This document shows positions 29,133 to 37,284 of a DNA stretch of 64,000 nt, piece after piece. The translations under genes and the position numbers were made by a program. How positions within the stretch are numbered: the first letter of the stretch is position 1; every line of letters starts with the position of its first letter. A model generated the notes under the pieces. It saw nothing but the letters and a program-made list of their open reading frames with translations. It did no database searches and was not told the origin of the DNA. This DNA is from an uncultured Kocuria sp. (GTDB lineage Bacteria > Actinomycetota > Actinomycetes > Actinomycetales > Micrococcaceae), in assembly GCF_947500125.1 (NCBI RefSeq), contig NZ_CANMRA010000018.1:26030-90029 (forward strand), read 5' to 3'.

Positions 29133-30406
29133 GTCGTCTCCTCGGTGGTGGTCGGTCGGTGGGCCGCTCCCGCGGCGCGGGACGCCGTCGCGGGGACCCG
29201 CTCGGCCTCGGCGCTCTCGCGCTCGGTCCTGTCGCGCTCGTCGCTGTCGCCGGGTGCGTCGTAGAGGTAATTGACCATGAGCCCGAAGGACTGGTCGAGG
29301 ACGTGCTGCTCTGTGCTCGCGGGCCAGTTGATGCGGTCCAGCACGGCGCCGTTGCGCAGGTGGAACCTGGCCACGCGGTCCAGGGGCCGGCCCCGGCCGT
29401 CGGTGCTCTCCAGGAGGTAGCTGCGGGCCGCGGCCACGATCGCCGGCCTAATGGCCTCGACGGCGCCGGCCGGGGCTCCCGGGCGCAGGGCTGCGTCCGC
29501 CTCCTCGGCCAGGCGCCTCCCCCCGGTCCCGTCGGCCGGGCCCGCCTCGAGCCACCGGCGGAATCCCGGCACCGGCGAGAGCGTCACGAAGGTGGTGACC
29601 TCCGGGTCGTGCCGCCGCACGTGGGAGATCACCTGTTTGATGAGGTGGTTGCCGAACGGGATGCCGCGCAGGCCCGGGAACGTGTTGTTGATGGAGTACA
29701 GCGTCGCCACCGTGCGGGAGGAGCTCTGCCGTGCCCGGTCGAGGTCGGTGATGAAGTCCGTCGAGGCGGGGATCTCCTCGGTCACGGCCACCTCGACGAA
29801 GATCAGCGGGCGGTCCCCCATGGAGGGGTGCAGGAAGGCGAAGCACTTGCGGTCCGCCGGCTCCAGCCGGGACCGCAGGTCCGCCCAGCCGCCGAGCGGA
29901 TGCACCGACTCGTACTCGAGGATGTGCTCCACGAGCGAGCTCGGCGAGTGCCAGGAGAGCTCGTGCAGCTTCAGGAAGCCGGCGTTGAACCAGGACCGGA
30001 AGAGGTGCAGGAAGTCCTGGTCCACGGGTTCGAGCTCCGGGTGCTCGGCCAGCACCTCCAGGAAGCGCGAGCGCATGGACACGAGGCGGAAGGTGCCGTC
30101 CTCGGCGAGGTTCAGGGCCCGCAGCAGCGCCTGGCGCGGCGACTCGCTGGCGGCGTGCAGCTGCTGGGCCGACTGCTGGGTGGGGGCGTCCCGCCAGCGG
30201 GCGATGGCGTCGTCGACGGCGGACGGGGCCGCCGTCAGATCGCCGTGGAGGTAGTGGAAGAACGCGGCCTGCCCCTCGGGGGCGAGCCCCTCGAACTCGT
30301 CCAGCACGGAGGAGGCCAGGGTCGGCTTGAAGTGGCCGTCGCCGACGTCGAGCAGCGCGGCGCACTGCTCGGTCAGCTGCCGGGGCAGGTGGGGTGCGGC
30401 GTCCAT
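29129..30406 (-). CDS. matA: Malonyl-CoA decarboxylase
   Basis: The 425-residue protein has the malonyl-CoA decarboxylase architecture: an N-terminal helical domain (~1-130) and a GNAT-like catalytic domain with FLHPSMGDRPLIFVEVAVTE, LYSINNTFPGLRGIPFGNHL and FVTLSPVPGFRRWL. It releases CO2 from malonyl-CoA to give acetyl-CoA. The last ~45 residues are charged and low-complexity. The ATG at 30406 has a CAGGAG site. It is the first gene of matA-matB-madL-madM and is transcribed away from the regulator gene across a shared 132-bp promoter region. Confidence 0.93.
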   Translation of the reverse strand: MDAAPHLPRQLTEQCAALLDVGDGHFKPTLASSVLDEFEGLAPEGQAAFFHYLHGDLTAAPSAVDDAIARWRDAPTQQSAQQLHAASESPRQALLRALNLAEDGTFRLVSMRSRFLEVLAEHPELEPVDQDFLHLFRSWFNAGFLKLHELSWHSPSSLVEHILEYESVHPLGGWADLRSRLEPADRKCFAFLHPSMGDRPLIFVEVAVTEEIPASTDFITDLDRARQSSSRTVATLYSINNTFPGLRGIPFGNHLIKQVISHVRRHDPEVTTFVTLSPVPGFRRWLEAGPADGTGGRRLAEEADAALRPGAPAGAVEAIRPAIVAAARSYLLESTDGRGRPLDRVARFHLRNGAVLDRINWPASTEQHVLDQSFGLMVNYLYDAPGDSDERDRTERESAEAERVPATASRAAGAAHRPTTTEETT

Positions 30407-30428
30407 GATCAGCTCCTGAGCGGGATGA

Positions 30429-30457
30429 TGTATATATCTCGTGCGCTGTTGTATATA
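30429..30457. promoter_or_regulatory. Tandem TGTATATA operators between matA and its regulator
   Basis: TGTATATA occurs at 30429-30436 and 30450-30457, 21 bases or two helical turns apart, in an AT-rich pocket of an otherwise GC-rich intergenic region. FadR-type GntR proteins bind such near-palindromes, and MatR of other bacteria binds a TTGTATAC-like site (from memory). They probably control matA and the divergent regulator together. Confidence 0.65.
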
Positions 30458-30538
30458 AGAGGGAACTGTAGAGCATTCGTGTGAGCTGCGCCACAGTCCG
30501 GCTGGGATAGATTTGGACCACGCGTCGAAGGAGCAACG

Positions 30539-31180
30539 ATGACCGAAGCCGTGCGTGTGCGGCGGGGCCTGGAGGAGGCCATCGTCGCCGGCCGCTATCG
30601 ACCGGGCGACAAGCTGGACCTGACGAGCATCTCCGCGGAGTACGGGTGCTCCCGCACCCCGATCCGCGACGCGCTCCAGCACCTGAGCAACTCGGGGATG
30701 GTGCAGATCCGGCCCAAGCACGGGACGTTCGTCTCCCGCCTGAGCGTGCGCGAGCTCGCGGAGCGGTTCGAGGTCATGGCGGACCTGGAGGGCCTCTGCG
30801 CCGAGCTGGCCGCCCGGAGGATGCCCCCCGAGGCGGCCGCGGAGATGACCGCGGGGCTCGAGGCCTGCCGGCGGTTCGTGCAGGAGGAGGACCCGGACGG
30901 CTACTACGACGCCAACAGTCGCTTCCACCGGGCGATCTACGCAGGCTCCGGCAACGAGTTCCTGCGCGCCGAGACGGAGAAGCTGCAGGGCGCCCTGGAG
31001 GTCTACCGCCGCCTCCAGCTGCGCGTGGGCGACCGGATGACCAGGAGCCTGGACGAGCACCAGGCGATCGCGGAGGCCATCCTGACGCACGACCCGGAGG
31101 CGGCCCGGGCGCGGGCGCGGGCGCACGTGAAGATCCAGGGTGACGAGTACACCGAGCTGGTCCTGAGGAGCGAGGCATGA
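30539..31180 (+). CDS. GntR-family (FCD domain) regulator, MatR-like
   Basis: The 213-residue protein has an N-terminal winged helix (ISAEYGCSRTPIRDALQHLS) and a C-terminal helical FCD domain with the metal-binding histidines in FHRAIY and DEHQAIAEAIL. It is divergent from the malonate operon, so it is most likely the malonate-responsive repressor or activator. A GAAGGAGC ribosome site precedes the ATG. Its stop overlaps the start of the next small gene (ATGA). Confidence 0.88.
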   Translation: MTEAVRVRRGLEEAIVAGRYRPGDKLDLTSISAEYGCSRTPIRDALQHLSNSGMVQIRPKHGTFVSRLSVRELAERFEVMADLEGLCAELAARRMPPEAAAEMTAGLEACRRFVQEEDPDGYYDANSRFHRAIYAGSGNEFLRAETEKLQGALEVYRRLQLRVGDRMTRSLDEHQAIAEAILTHDPEAARARARAHVKIQGDEYTELVLRSEA

Positions 31181-31506
31181 GCGACAGCGGCGACACCACC
31201 GGCCACGACTTCGACGAGGCCGTCAATATGACGGCCGGACAGCTCTCGACGTGGCTGGACACCGAGGAGTCCACCTCGGTGGGCCAGGACGACGGCGGGG
31301 AGTCGGTGGGCCACCGCTCCGGGCGGCGCATCGTGGAGATCCTGCGCACGCCGCAGGGTGAGCGCACCGACGCCGACCGGGAGCACATGCGCAAGGTCGT
31401 CGGCTACGTCCACCGCCACCTGGCCCAGCGGCCCGACGGGGACGTGCGCGAGACCCGGTGGCGGTACTCCCTCATGAACTGGGGCCACGACCCGCTGAAG
31501 GACTGA
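31177..31506 (+). CDS. DUF3140 small protein
   Basis: This 109-residue acidic protein fits DUF3140 with segments FDEAVNMTAGQLSTWL, RIVEILRTPQG and RWRYSLMNWGHDPLK. Some family members are annotated as DNA-binding, but no function is known to me. It overlaps the malonate regulator by four bases and is therefore co-transcribed. Nothing in it suggests a metabolic link. Confidence 0.85.
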   Translation: MSDSGDTTGHDFDEAVNMTAGQLSTWLDTEESTSVGQDDGGESVGHRSGRRIVEILRTPQGERTDADREHMRKVVGYVHRHLAQRPDGDVRETRWRYSLMNWGHDPLKD

Positions 31507-31573
31507 ACCGGAGGGGCTGAGCCGGAGGGCTGGGCCCGCGCCGTCGGGAGCGGGCCGTCACCCCTCGCGAATA

Positions 31574-31604
31574 TTGCAGTTGTGCAAAACGTGCAGAACT
31601 GCAA
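31574..31604. promoter_or_regulatory. TetR operator directly before its own gene
   Basis: TTGCAGTTGTGCA (31574-31586) and TGCAGAACTGCAA (31592-31604) form an inverted repeat with 12 of 13 positions matching and a 5-base centre. It ends 4 bases before the ATG at 31609, so the message is leaderless or nearly so and the repressor would block its own promoter. Confidence 0.72.
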
Positions 31605-31608
31605 GAAT

Positions 31609-32241
31609 ATGGGCGTGAACGACACGTCCCCTCCCACCCTGCGCGCCCGCAAGAAGGCCGAGACCTGGTCCGCCATCCACGAGGCGGCCGCCGCCCTCGC
31701 GGTCGAGCACGGGGTCGACGGCACCACCGTGGAGGCGGTCGCCGCCGCGGCCGGCGTCTCCCCGCGCACCTTCTTCAACTACTTCCCCGCCAAGGAGGAC
31801 GCCGTCCTGGGCATGCGGGCCCCCTCGCTGGACCCGGAGCTGCTGGAGGGGTTCTCCCTCGAGCACGACCTGCTGGGCCAGGTCTCGCGCCTGCTGCTGG
31901 CCGTGTCCCGCAGCGCCTACGCGGGCCCGGACGCGGAGCGGCGCCGGAAGCTGCTGCAGGACCACCCGAGCCTGGGCCGCCGCCGGCACGAGCTGATGCT
32001 CGAGGCCGAGGCCCTGGTGCGCCACACCCTCGCGGAGCTGCTGGCCCGGGAGCCGGAGTGGTCGGCCGGGATCGGGGAGCACCGCGTGGACGAGGTCGCC
32101 CGGATGCTGGTCCTGCTCGGCGGCGTCCCGCTGCGCTTCGCCATCACCGCCGAGGGCTACTCCCCGGCGCGGGGACTGCCGACCGAGGACCACGAGTCGG
32201 CGCTCACCCTCCTCCACCGCCTCCAGGAGAAGCTCTCATGA
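31609..32241 (+). CDS. TetR-family regulator
   Basis: The ~210-residue protein has a TetR DNA-binding domain near its N-terminus (VEAVAAAAGVSPRTFFNYFP) and an all-helical ligand domain. The start is placed after the palindromic operator, at ATG 31609 or GTG 31615. Its stop overlaps the ATG of a multidrug-type exporter, so it probably represses that exporter and itself, released by a toxic ligand. The ligand cannot be inferred. Confidence 0.88.
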   Translation: MGVNDTSPPTLRARKKAETWSAIHEAAAALAVEHGVDGTTVEAVAAAAGVSPRTFFNYFPAKEDAVLGMRAPSLDPELLEGFSLEHDLLGQVSRLLLAVSRSAYAGPDAERRRKLLQDHPSLGRRRHELMLEAEALVRHTLAELLAREPEWSAGIGEHRVDEVARMLVLLGGVPLRFAITAEGYSPARGLPTEDHESALTLLHRLQEKLS

Positions 32242-33923
32242 CCCGCACCCCCGCGCACCGGGCCGAACCGGCCGGCGGCTCCCGGCACCTCGTGCTGCTC
32301 TTCGTCGGCCTGATGCTCTCCATGCTGCTGGCCGCCCTGAACCAGACCGTGCTCAGCACCGCCCTGCCCACGATCGTGGGGGAGCTCAACGGCGTCGACG
32401 AGATGCTGTGGGTGATCACCGCCTACATCCTGGCCTCGACGATCATGATGCCCGTGTACGGCAAGCTCGGGGACCTCATGGGCCGCAAACCCCTGCTGCT
32501 GGGCGCGATCCTGGTCTTCATGGCCGGCTCCGTCGTCGGCGCGCTCGCCGGCACCATCGAGGTCCTCATCGCGGCCCGCGCGATCCAGGGGCTCGGCGGC
32601 GGCGGGCTGATCATCCTCTCCCAGGCCGCCATCGCGGACGTGGTCCCCGCCCGGGAGCGCGGCAAGTACATGGGCGTCATGGGCGGAGTCTTCGCCCTCG
32701 CCTCGGTGGCCGGTCCGCTGCTGGGCGGATTCTTCACCGAGGGACCCGGCTGGCGCTGGGTCTTCTGGATCAACATCCCGCTCGGGCTGCTGGCGCTGGC
32801 CGGAGCCGTCCTATTCCTCAAGCTCCCCCGGCACAGCGGCCGGCCGCGCCTGGACATCGGCGGCATGGCGCTGCTGGCCGTGGCCACGACCTGCCTGGTC
32901 CTGTTCGCCACGTGGGGCGGCGGCAAGTACGCCTGGACCGACCCCGTGATCCTCGGCCTCATCGCCGGGACGCTCGTGACCTCCGCGGCCTTCGTGGCCG
33001 TGGAGCGGCGCACCGCCGAGCCGATCATCCCGATGCACCTGTTCCGCGAGCGCAACTTCGTCCTCACCACCCTGGCCGGGCTGCTCACCGGCGTGGCGAT
33101 GTTCGGGGCCCTCGGCTACCTGCCCACCTACCTGCAGATGGTCTTCGGCATCGACGCCACCCGCTCCGGGCTGCTGATGGTGCCGATGATGGGCACCCTG
33201 CTCGTAACCTCCGTGCTCGCCGGGCGGGCGGTGAGCCGGACGGGCCGCTACAAGTGGCTGCCGGTGGCCGGCAGCGCGATCGTGGCCGTGGCCATGGGCC
33301 TGCTCGCGACCCTGACCTCCGAGCAGGGCGTGTGGCACGTGTGCCTCTACATCGCGGTCCTGGGCCTCGGCCTGGGCCTGTCCATGCAGGTGCTGGTGCT
33401 GATCGTGCAGAACACCTTCCCGCTGCGGCAGGTCGGCACCGCCACCGCGGCGAACAACTTCTTCCGCCAGATCGGCGCCACCCTGGGCTCGGGCGTGGTC
33501 GGCAGCGTCTTCGCGGGCCGACTGGCCGATCTGCTGGCCGAGCGCCTGCCGGCGGCCGCGCTCGAGAGCGGCGCGGGCGGGACCAACTCACTCACCCCTG
33601 CCGTGGTCGCCTCGCTCCCCCAGGCGATTCAGGACCCCATCGTGACCTCCTACAACGATGCCCTGACCCCCATCTACCTGTGGATCATGCCCCTGGGGCT
33701 GCTGGCGGCCGCCCTGCTGTGCTTCGTGACCGAGAAGCCGCTGGCCACGACGATCGAGCAGGACGTCGAGCCCGAGGCGCTCACCGAGGGCCGCCTCGTG
33801 GGCACCGCCGGCCGGCCTGCCGACCGGCGGACCGGCGACGAGGACCGGGACACCGGGGGACGCGGTGCCGGCGCATCGCGCGAGGGCACGGCAGTCCGCG
33901 AACCCGCCGCCTCCGCCCGGTAG
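32238..33923 (+). CDS. MFS drug exporter, DHA2 (14-helix EmrB/QacA) family
   Basis: This 561-residue transporter has the DHA2 motif set: LNQTVLSTALPTIVGEL in helix 1, GKLGDLMGRKPLLLGA after helix 2, RAIQGLGGGGLIILSQA in helix 4 and a long final extension. It should export drugs or other hydrophobic compounds with proton antiport. The C-terminal ~60 residues are charged and probably cytoplasmic. It is the second gene of a TetR-exporter operon. Confidence 0.92.
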   Translation: MTRTPAHRAEPAGGSRHLVLLFVGLMLSMLLAALNQTVLSTALPTIVGELNGVDEMLWVITAYILASTIMMPVYGKLGDLMGRKPLLLGAILVFMAGSVVGALAGTIEVLIAARAIQGLGGGGLIILSQAAIADVVPARERGKYMGVMGGVFALASVAGPLLGGFFTEGPGWRWVFWINIPLGLLALAGAVLFLKLPRHSGRPRLDIGGMALLAVATTCLVLFATWGGGKYAWTDPVILGLIAGTLVTSAAFVAVERRTAEPIIPMHLFRERNFVLTTLAGLLTGVAMFGALGYLPTYLQMVFGIDATRSGLLMVPMMGTLLVTSVLAGRAVSRTGRYKWLPVAGSAIVAVAMGLLATLTSEQGVWHVCLYIAVLGLGLGLSMQVLVLIVQNTFPLRQVGTATAANNFFRQIGATLGSGVVGSVFAGRLADLLAERLPAAALESGAGGTNSLTPAVVASLPQAIQDPIVTSYNDALTPIYLWIMPLGLLAAALLCFVTEKPLATTIEQDVEPEALTEGRLVGTAGRPADRRTGDEDRDTGGRGAGASREGTAVREPAASAR

Positions 33924-34035
33924 CCGGCGGCGCGGCAGTGGTGGCCCGGCCGGCGTGACCGGCTCGCGCCCTGCGCCCGCGGACGCTCGCCAGGGCTCCG
34001 ATCCGTCGGTAGGTTGGGCCCCACACCCGGGAGTG

Positions 34036-34068
34036 CCCGGCCGCCGAGGGCGTGCCGCGGCGGCCGGG
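34036..34068 (+). terminator. Hairpin between the exporter and the next small gene
   Basis: CCCGGCCGCC and GGCGGCCGGG pair perfectly around a 13-base loop in the 202-bp gap. It may end the exporter transcript. I see no gene in the gap. Confidence 0.45.
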
Positions 34069-34125
34069 ACCGGCGCGAGGGTGCACGGACGCCGGCGCGG
34101 ACGAGCACGGGAGAAGGAGCAGCTG

Positions 34126-34329
34126 ATGGGTCTGAGCAAGGGCACCAAGGTCACGTGGAACACCCCGCAGGGCACCACCGAGGGCACCGTGGTCGAGAAG
34201 AGGACCGAGGACTTCGAGTTCGACGGCCGCACGTACCGCGCGAGCACGGACGATCCGCACTACATCGTGGAGTCCGCCGACACCGGGGCCCGTGCGACCC
34301 ACAAGTCGGACGCCCTGACCGAGGCGTGA
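34126..34329 (+). CDS. HVA1-type (former DUF2945) small protein
   Basis: This 67-residue protein begins GLSKGTKVTWNTPQGTTEGT and contains FEFDGRTYRAS and THKSDALTEA, matching the hypervirulence-associated/TUDOR-like DUF2945 family. GAGAAGGAGC gives a strong ribosome site. These short SH3-like proteins are common in actinobacteria and their role is unknown. Confidence 0.85.
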   Translation: MGLSKGTKVTWNTPQGTTEGTVVEKRTEDFEFDGRTYRASTDDPHYIVESADTGARATHKSDALTEA

Positions 34330-34351
34330 CGCCGCGGGCCGGGCAAGGCGC

Positions 34352-34699
34352 TCAGTCGCGGACGCCGGGCGTGCCCCAGACGAACGGGCCGAAGGACGGG
34401 CCGACCGGTTCGAGGTACTCGACGTCGGCCGCCGGGATCAGGGCGCCCGGGGTGTAGCCGTCGACCTCGCAGCGGACCAGCACGACCATCCCGAGCTCGA
34501 CCGGCTCGTAGGGGGCGCACAGCACCGCCTCACCGGCGCGGAGGTTCAGGCCGGCGCGGTCGGTGCGCATGCGGTACCGGGCGACATGGGAGACGGTGAT
34601 CGACGCGACCGGCTCGATGGCCGGGCCCACGCCGATGCCCGGGAGGACGTCGAGGGGACCGGTGTCGTCGGGAACGGGGCTCAGTGCGGAAAGGCTCAT
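34352..34699 (-). CDS. Hypothetical 115-residue protein
   Basis: No family recognised. The protein starts MSLSALSPVPDD and carries regularly spaced beta-like segments (SITVSHVARYRMRT, GMVVLVRCEV, TPGALIPAADV), so a small beta-barrel is plausible. The ATG at 34699 has a GGAGAT site. It converges with the HVA1-type gene. No conserved partner is apparent. Confidence 0.6.
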   Translation of the reverse strand: MSLSALSPVPDDTGPLDVLPGIGVGPAIEPVASITVSHVARYRMRTDRAGLNLRAGEAVLCAPYEPVELGMVVLVRCEVDGYTPGALIPAADVEYLEPVGPSFGPFVWGTPGVRD

Positions 34700-35026
34700 G
34701 GCGGGGATCTCCAGTCGTGCGAGCGCATCGGGACCTGCGGACGGTCCCGGTGCCGGGCGGGGTGCTCGACGACGCTGTCCTTGTCCATGGTAGAGATCCA
34801 CGTCACACAGGGGAAGCACCCTTTGCATCGGTCCACGGCCCACCGGCCGGGGTGCACGAACTTTCAGGCAGCGGCGGGCCGCGCCTCGCACAGGTCCCAC
34901 CGCCCGGCGGCCGACCCCCTTCTCACCAGTGCTGACGCAAGACGTCGTCGACCGTGACGCACGGAACGCCCCGATGGCGGGGGCGCGGCCGCGGGGGACA
35001 GCAGGGGCTGGTCGTCCCGGACCGGC
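34700..35026. other. Gene-free stretch before polyphosphate glucokinase
   Basis: About 330 bases with no convincing gene. They hold the upstream region of the hypothetical 34352-34699 gene and the 3' flank of ppgK. I see no clear hairpin or repeat. Confidence 0.4.
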
Positions 35027-35881
35027 TCAGCGGACTCCGAGGAGGCGGTCCGCCCGCACCACCCCGAGGTGCGCCTGGCGGCCGGCGCCGACGATGCCGG
35101 CGGCGTTGCGCAGCTGCGCGGGGGCCACCCGCGCGCGCAGCCGCAGGTGGGGCAGGAACTCCTGGTGCCGCTCGCTGATCCCCCCGCCGAGGACGATCAG
35201 GTCCGGCGAGATCAGGCGCTCGAGGTGGGACAGGTAGCGCTGGAGCCGGTCCGTGTAGGTCGGCCAGTCCAGGGCCTCCTCCATCCGGGCGGAGGCGCCG
35301 GCCCAGCCGTCGACGTCCCGGCCGTCCAGCCACACGTGCCCAAACTCGCTGTTGGGGATCAGCTCCCCGTCCAGGAACAGGGCCGAGCCGATCCCGGTGC
35401 CCAGCGTGATCACCAGCACCGTGCCGTCGGCATCGCGGGCGGCGCCGAAGCGCACCTCGGCCAGCCCGGCGGCGTCGGCGTCGTTGAGCACCGCGACCTC
35501 GCGCCCCAGCCCGGTGGCGAGCAGCTCCCGGGCGTCCGCGCCGATCCAGGAGTCGTCGAGGTGAGCGGCCGAGCGGGCGATGCCGTGGTCGATGATGGCC
35601 GGGACGCCCACACCGACCCCGGCCACGGGTCCGCCCCGCTGCGGCGCACCCTCCAGTTTCTCCAGGACCCCGCGCAGGACGGCCACCACCGCCGCCGGGG
35701 TCGCCGGCGCCGGCGTGGGCACCCGGCGGACCGGGCCGACGGTGGTCCCGCGGACCGGGTCCACGACCGCGTACTTGATGGTCGTCCCGCCGATGTCCAC
35801 ACCGAGACAGCGGGCGTCGTCGTCGCCGGAGACGGACGGGACGGTCGGGGGCGTCCGGAGGGACGGCAGGGCACAGGTCAT
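35027..35881 (-). CDS. ppgK: Polyphosphate glucokinase (ROK family)
   Basis: The 284-residue protein phosphorylates glucose to glucose-6-P, usually with polyphosphate and often also ATP. Motifs are the phosphate loop LGVDIGGTTIKYAVVD, GVGVGVPAIIDHG, the catalytic VLNDADAAGLAE, ITLGTGIGSALFLDG and NSEFGHVWLDG. The ATG at 35881 has CCAGGA upstream. It has no operon partner. A TACAGT -10-like element sits on the minus strand at 35940-35945. It would feed glucose released by the GH65 phosphorylase into the same pool. Confidence 0.92.
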   Translation of the reverse strand: MTCALPSLRTPPTVPSVSGDDDARCLGVDIGGTTIKYAVVDPVRGTTVGPVRRVPTPAPATPAAVVAVLRGVLEKLEGAPQRGGPVAGVGVGVPAIIDHGIARSAAHLDDSWIGADARELLATGLGREVAVLNDADAAGLAEVRFGAARDADGTVLVITLGTGIGSALFLDGELIPNSEFGHVWLDGRDVDGWAGASARMEEALDWPTYTDRLQRYLSHLERLISPDLIVLGGGISERHQEFLPHLRLRARVAPAQLRNAAGIVGAGRQAHLGVVRADRLLGVR

Positions 35882-36095
35882 CTCACGGTCCTGGATCGAG
35901 GTGGGAGCGGCGCGCCCTCGCGCGGGCGGCGCCTGTTCGACTGTACAACCGGGCGGGGACGGCAATTATTCGCGTCGGCCCCGCTCCCCGGCCGCCTCGA
36001 TCGGCCCGGCCCGGCCGTTCCTGCCGCGCAGTGCGGGCCGTGGGGGCGATCGAGAACCTGGAGGACGAGCCGGCGCGCCGCTCCGGCCGAGGCAC

Positions 36096-36356
36096 TCAGG
36101 AGCCGTAGTGGTACCGGCAGGCCGCGATGCGTATCTCGTCATCGGCGATGCGGTACACCAGCCGGTGCTCGTCGGTGATCCGGCGGGACCAGTAGCCCTG
36201 GAACCCATGCTTGAGGGTCTCCGGCTTGCCGATCCCCTCGTTGCCGTTGCGGGCGATGTCGCGCAGCAGCGTGTTGATGCGCTTCAGGGTCTTCCGGTCC
36301 TGGGCCTGCCACCATTCATAGTCGGCCCAGGCGTCCTCGTCCCAGACGTACTTCAC
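36096..36356 (-). CDS. yoeB: YoeB-type toxin (Txe/YoeB family)
   Basis: This 86-residue ribosome-dependent mRNA interferase has the YoeB start VWDEDAWADYEWWQ and the catalytic end GYWSRRITDEHRLVY followed by ACRYHYGS, including the terminal His-Tyr typical of the family. The GTG start overlaps the antitoxin stop (GTGA), which keeps toxin synthesis tied to the antitoxin. Confidence 0.95.
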   Translation of the reverse strand: MKYVWDEDAWADYEWWQAQDRKTLKRINTLLRDIARNGNEGIGKPETLKHGFQGYWSRRITDEHRLVYRIADDEIRIAACRYHYGS

Positions 36357-36604
36357 TCGGCAGGGTCGTGCTCGACGCCGCCACCGGACTCGAGGCGCTC
36401 GATCGAGGCCAGCAACCGCCGGGCGTTGGCCGGATTCCGCAGCAGGTAGGCGCTCTCCTTGAGCGACTCGTACTCGTCCAGCGCAACGATGACCACCGGC
36501 TCGTGACCGGCCCGGGTGATGACGACTTCCTCGCGGTCGTCGACGACCGCGTCCAGGGTTGCGGCGTAGTGGGCCCGCGATTCCGAGTAGGACATGGTGC
36601 GCAT
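36353..36604 (-). CDS. yefM: YefM-type antitoxin
   Basis: This 83-residue Phd/YefM antitoxin begins MRTMSYSESRAHYAATLDAV, with the family middle EEVVITRAGHEPVVIVALDEYESL. It neutralises YoeB and, with it, represses the operon. The toxin gene follows with a four-base overlap. Confidence 0.95.
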   Translation of the reverse strand: MRTMSYSESRAHYAATLDAVVDDREEVVITRAGHEPVVIVALDEYESLKESAYLLRNPANARRLLASIERLESGGGVEHDPAE

Positions 36605-36620
36605 GGCGCCCCCTTTCGAC

Positions 36621-36636
36621 GTACAGAATATTGTAC
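36621..36636. promoter_or_regulatory. YefM-type operator
   Basis: GTACA and TGTAC are separated by six bases (GTACAGAATATTGTAC), 17 bases before the antitoxin ATG. The TGTAC half-site matches the known E. coli YefM operator element. Confidence 0.75.
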
Positions 36637-36649
36637 CAGTGGTGCCGCC

Positions 36650-37237
36650 CTACGCCGAGGGCCCGTCGTCGCTCTGCAGGTGGGCGCGCTCGCCGTCGTG
36701 GTCGAGCACGGTGAGGATCTCCACCGGCCCGCCCTGCGCCACGATGGCGTGCGGGACCATCGTGGAGAACTGCGCCGCCTGACCGGCCTCGACCACGACG
36801 ACCCGCTCCCCCAGGTGCAGGCGGGCGGTCCCGGAGAGCACGGTGAACCAGTCCCGGCCCGGGTGCACCGCCAGCCGCTCCGGCGCGGGGGGCCGGCCCG
36901 GCAGGATGCGCATCTTGGCCACGGTCATCCCGTGCAGGGCCCGCTCGGAGGAGAGCAGCCACGTGGTCAGCCCCGGCGTGCTGCTGGGCTGCGGGCGGAT
37001 CACCACGTCCTCATCCTCGGGGGACTCGACGAGCTGGTCGAGCGAGGTGTCGAGCGCCCGGGCGATGGGCACCAGCTGGTCGAGCGCGATCCTGCGGTGC
37101 CCGGTCTCGAGCCGGCTCAGCGTGGACGGGCTGAGGTGGCACCGGGCCGCGAGGGCGTCCAGGGACCAGCCGCGGGCCAGTCGCAGACCGCGGATGCGCC
37201 GGCGGATCACGGCGTCCAGGTCGAGTTCTTGCGTCAT
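36650..37237 (-). CDS. XRE-family regulator with cupin domain
   Basis: The 195-residue protein has an N-terminal helix-turn-helix (LAARCHLSPSTLSRLETGHR) and a C-terminal cupin (~100-190, with HPGRDWFTVLSG and GQAAQFSTMVPHA). Such regulators sense small ligands, often amines or amino acids, through the cupin. It is divergent from a methyltransferase gene across 47 bp and probably controls it. The shared gap carries TAGGC and GCCTA arms that may form its operator. The ATG at 37237 is preferred over a TTG two codons upstream. Confidence 0.88.
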   Translation of the reverse strand: MTQELDLDAVIRRRIRGLRLARGWSLDALAARCHLSPSTLSRLETGHRRIALDQLVPIARALDTSLDQLVESPEDEDVVIRPQPSSTPGLTTWLLSSERALHGMTVAKMRILPGRPPAPERLAVHPGRDWFTVLSGTARLHLGERVVVVEAGQAAQFSTMVPHAIVAQGGPVEILTVLDHDGERAHLQSDDGPSA

Positions 37238-37284
37238 AGGCAAGAGTCTATGCCATTAGGACATTCCTCGCCTACCGTGGAGGC

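Noticed and set aside
35884..36095. Short protein-like fragment between ppgK and the toxin gene
   Set aside because: Too short and without a start or family match; the region is better explained as promoter for ppgK.
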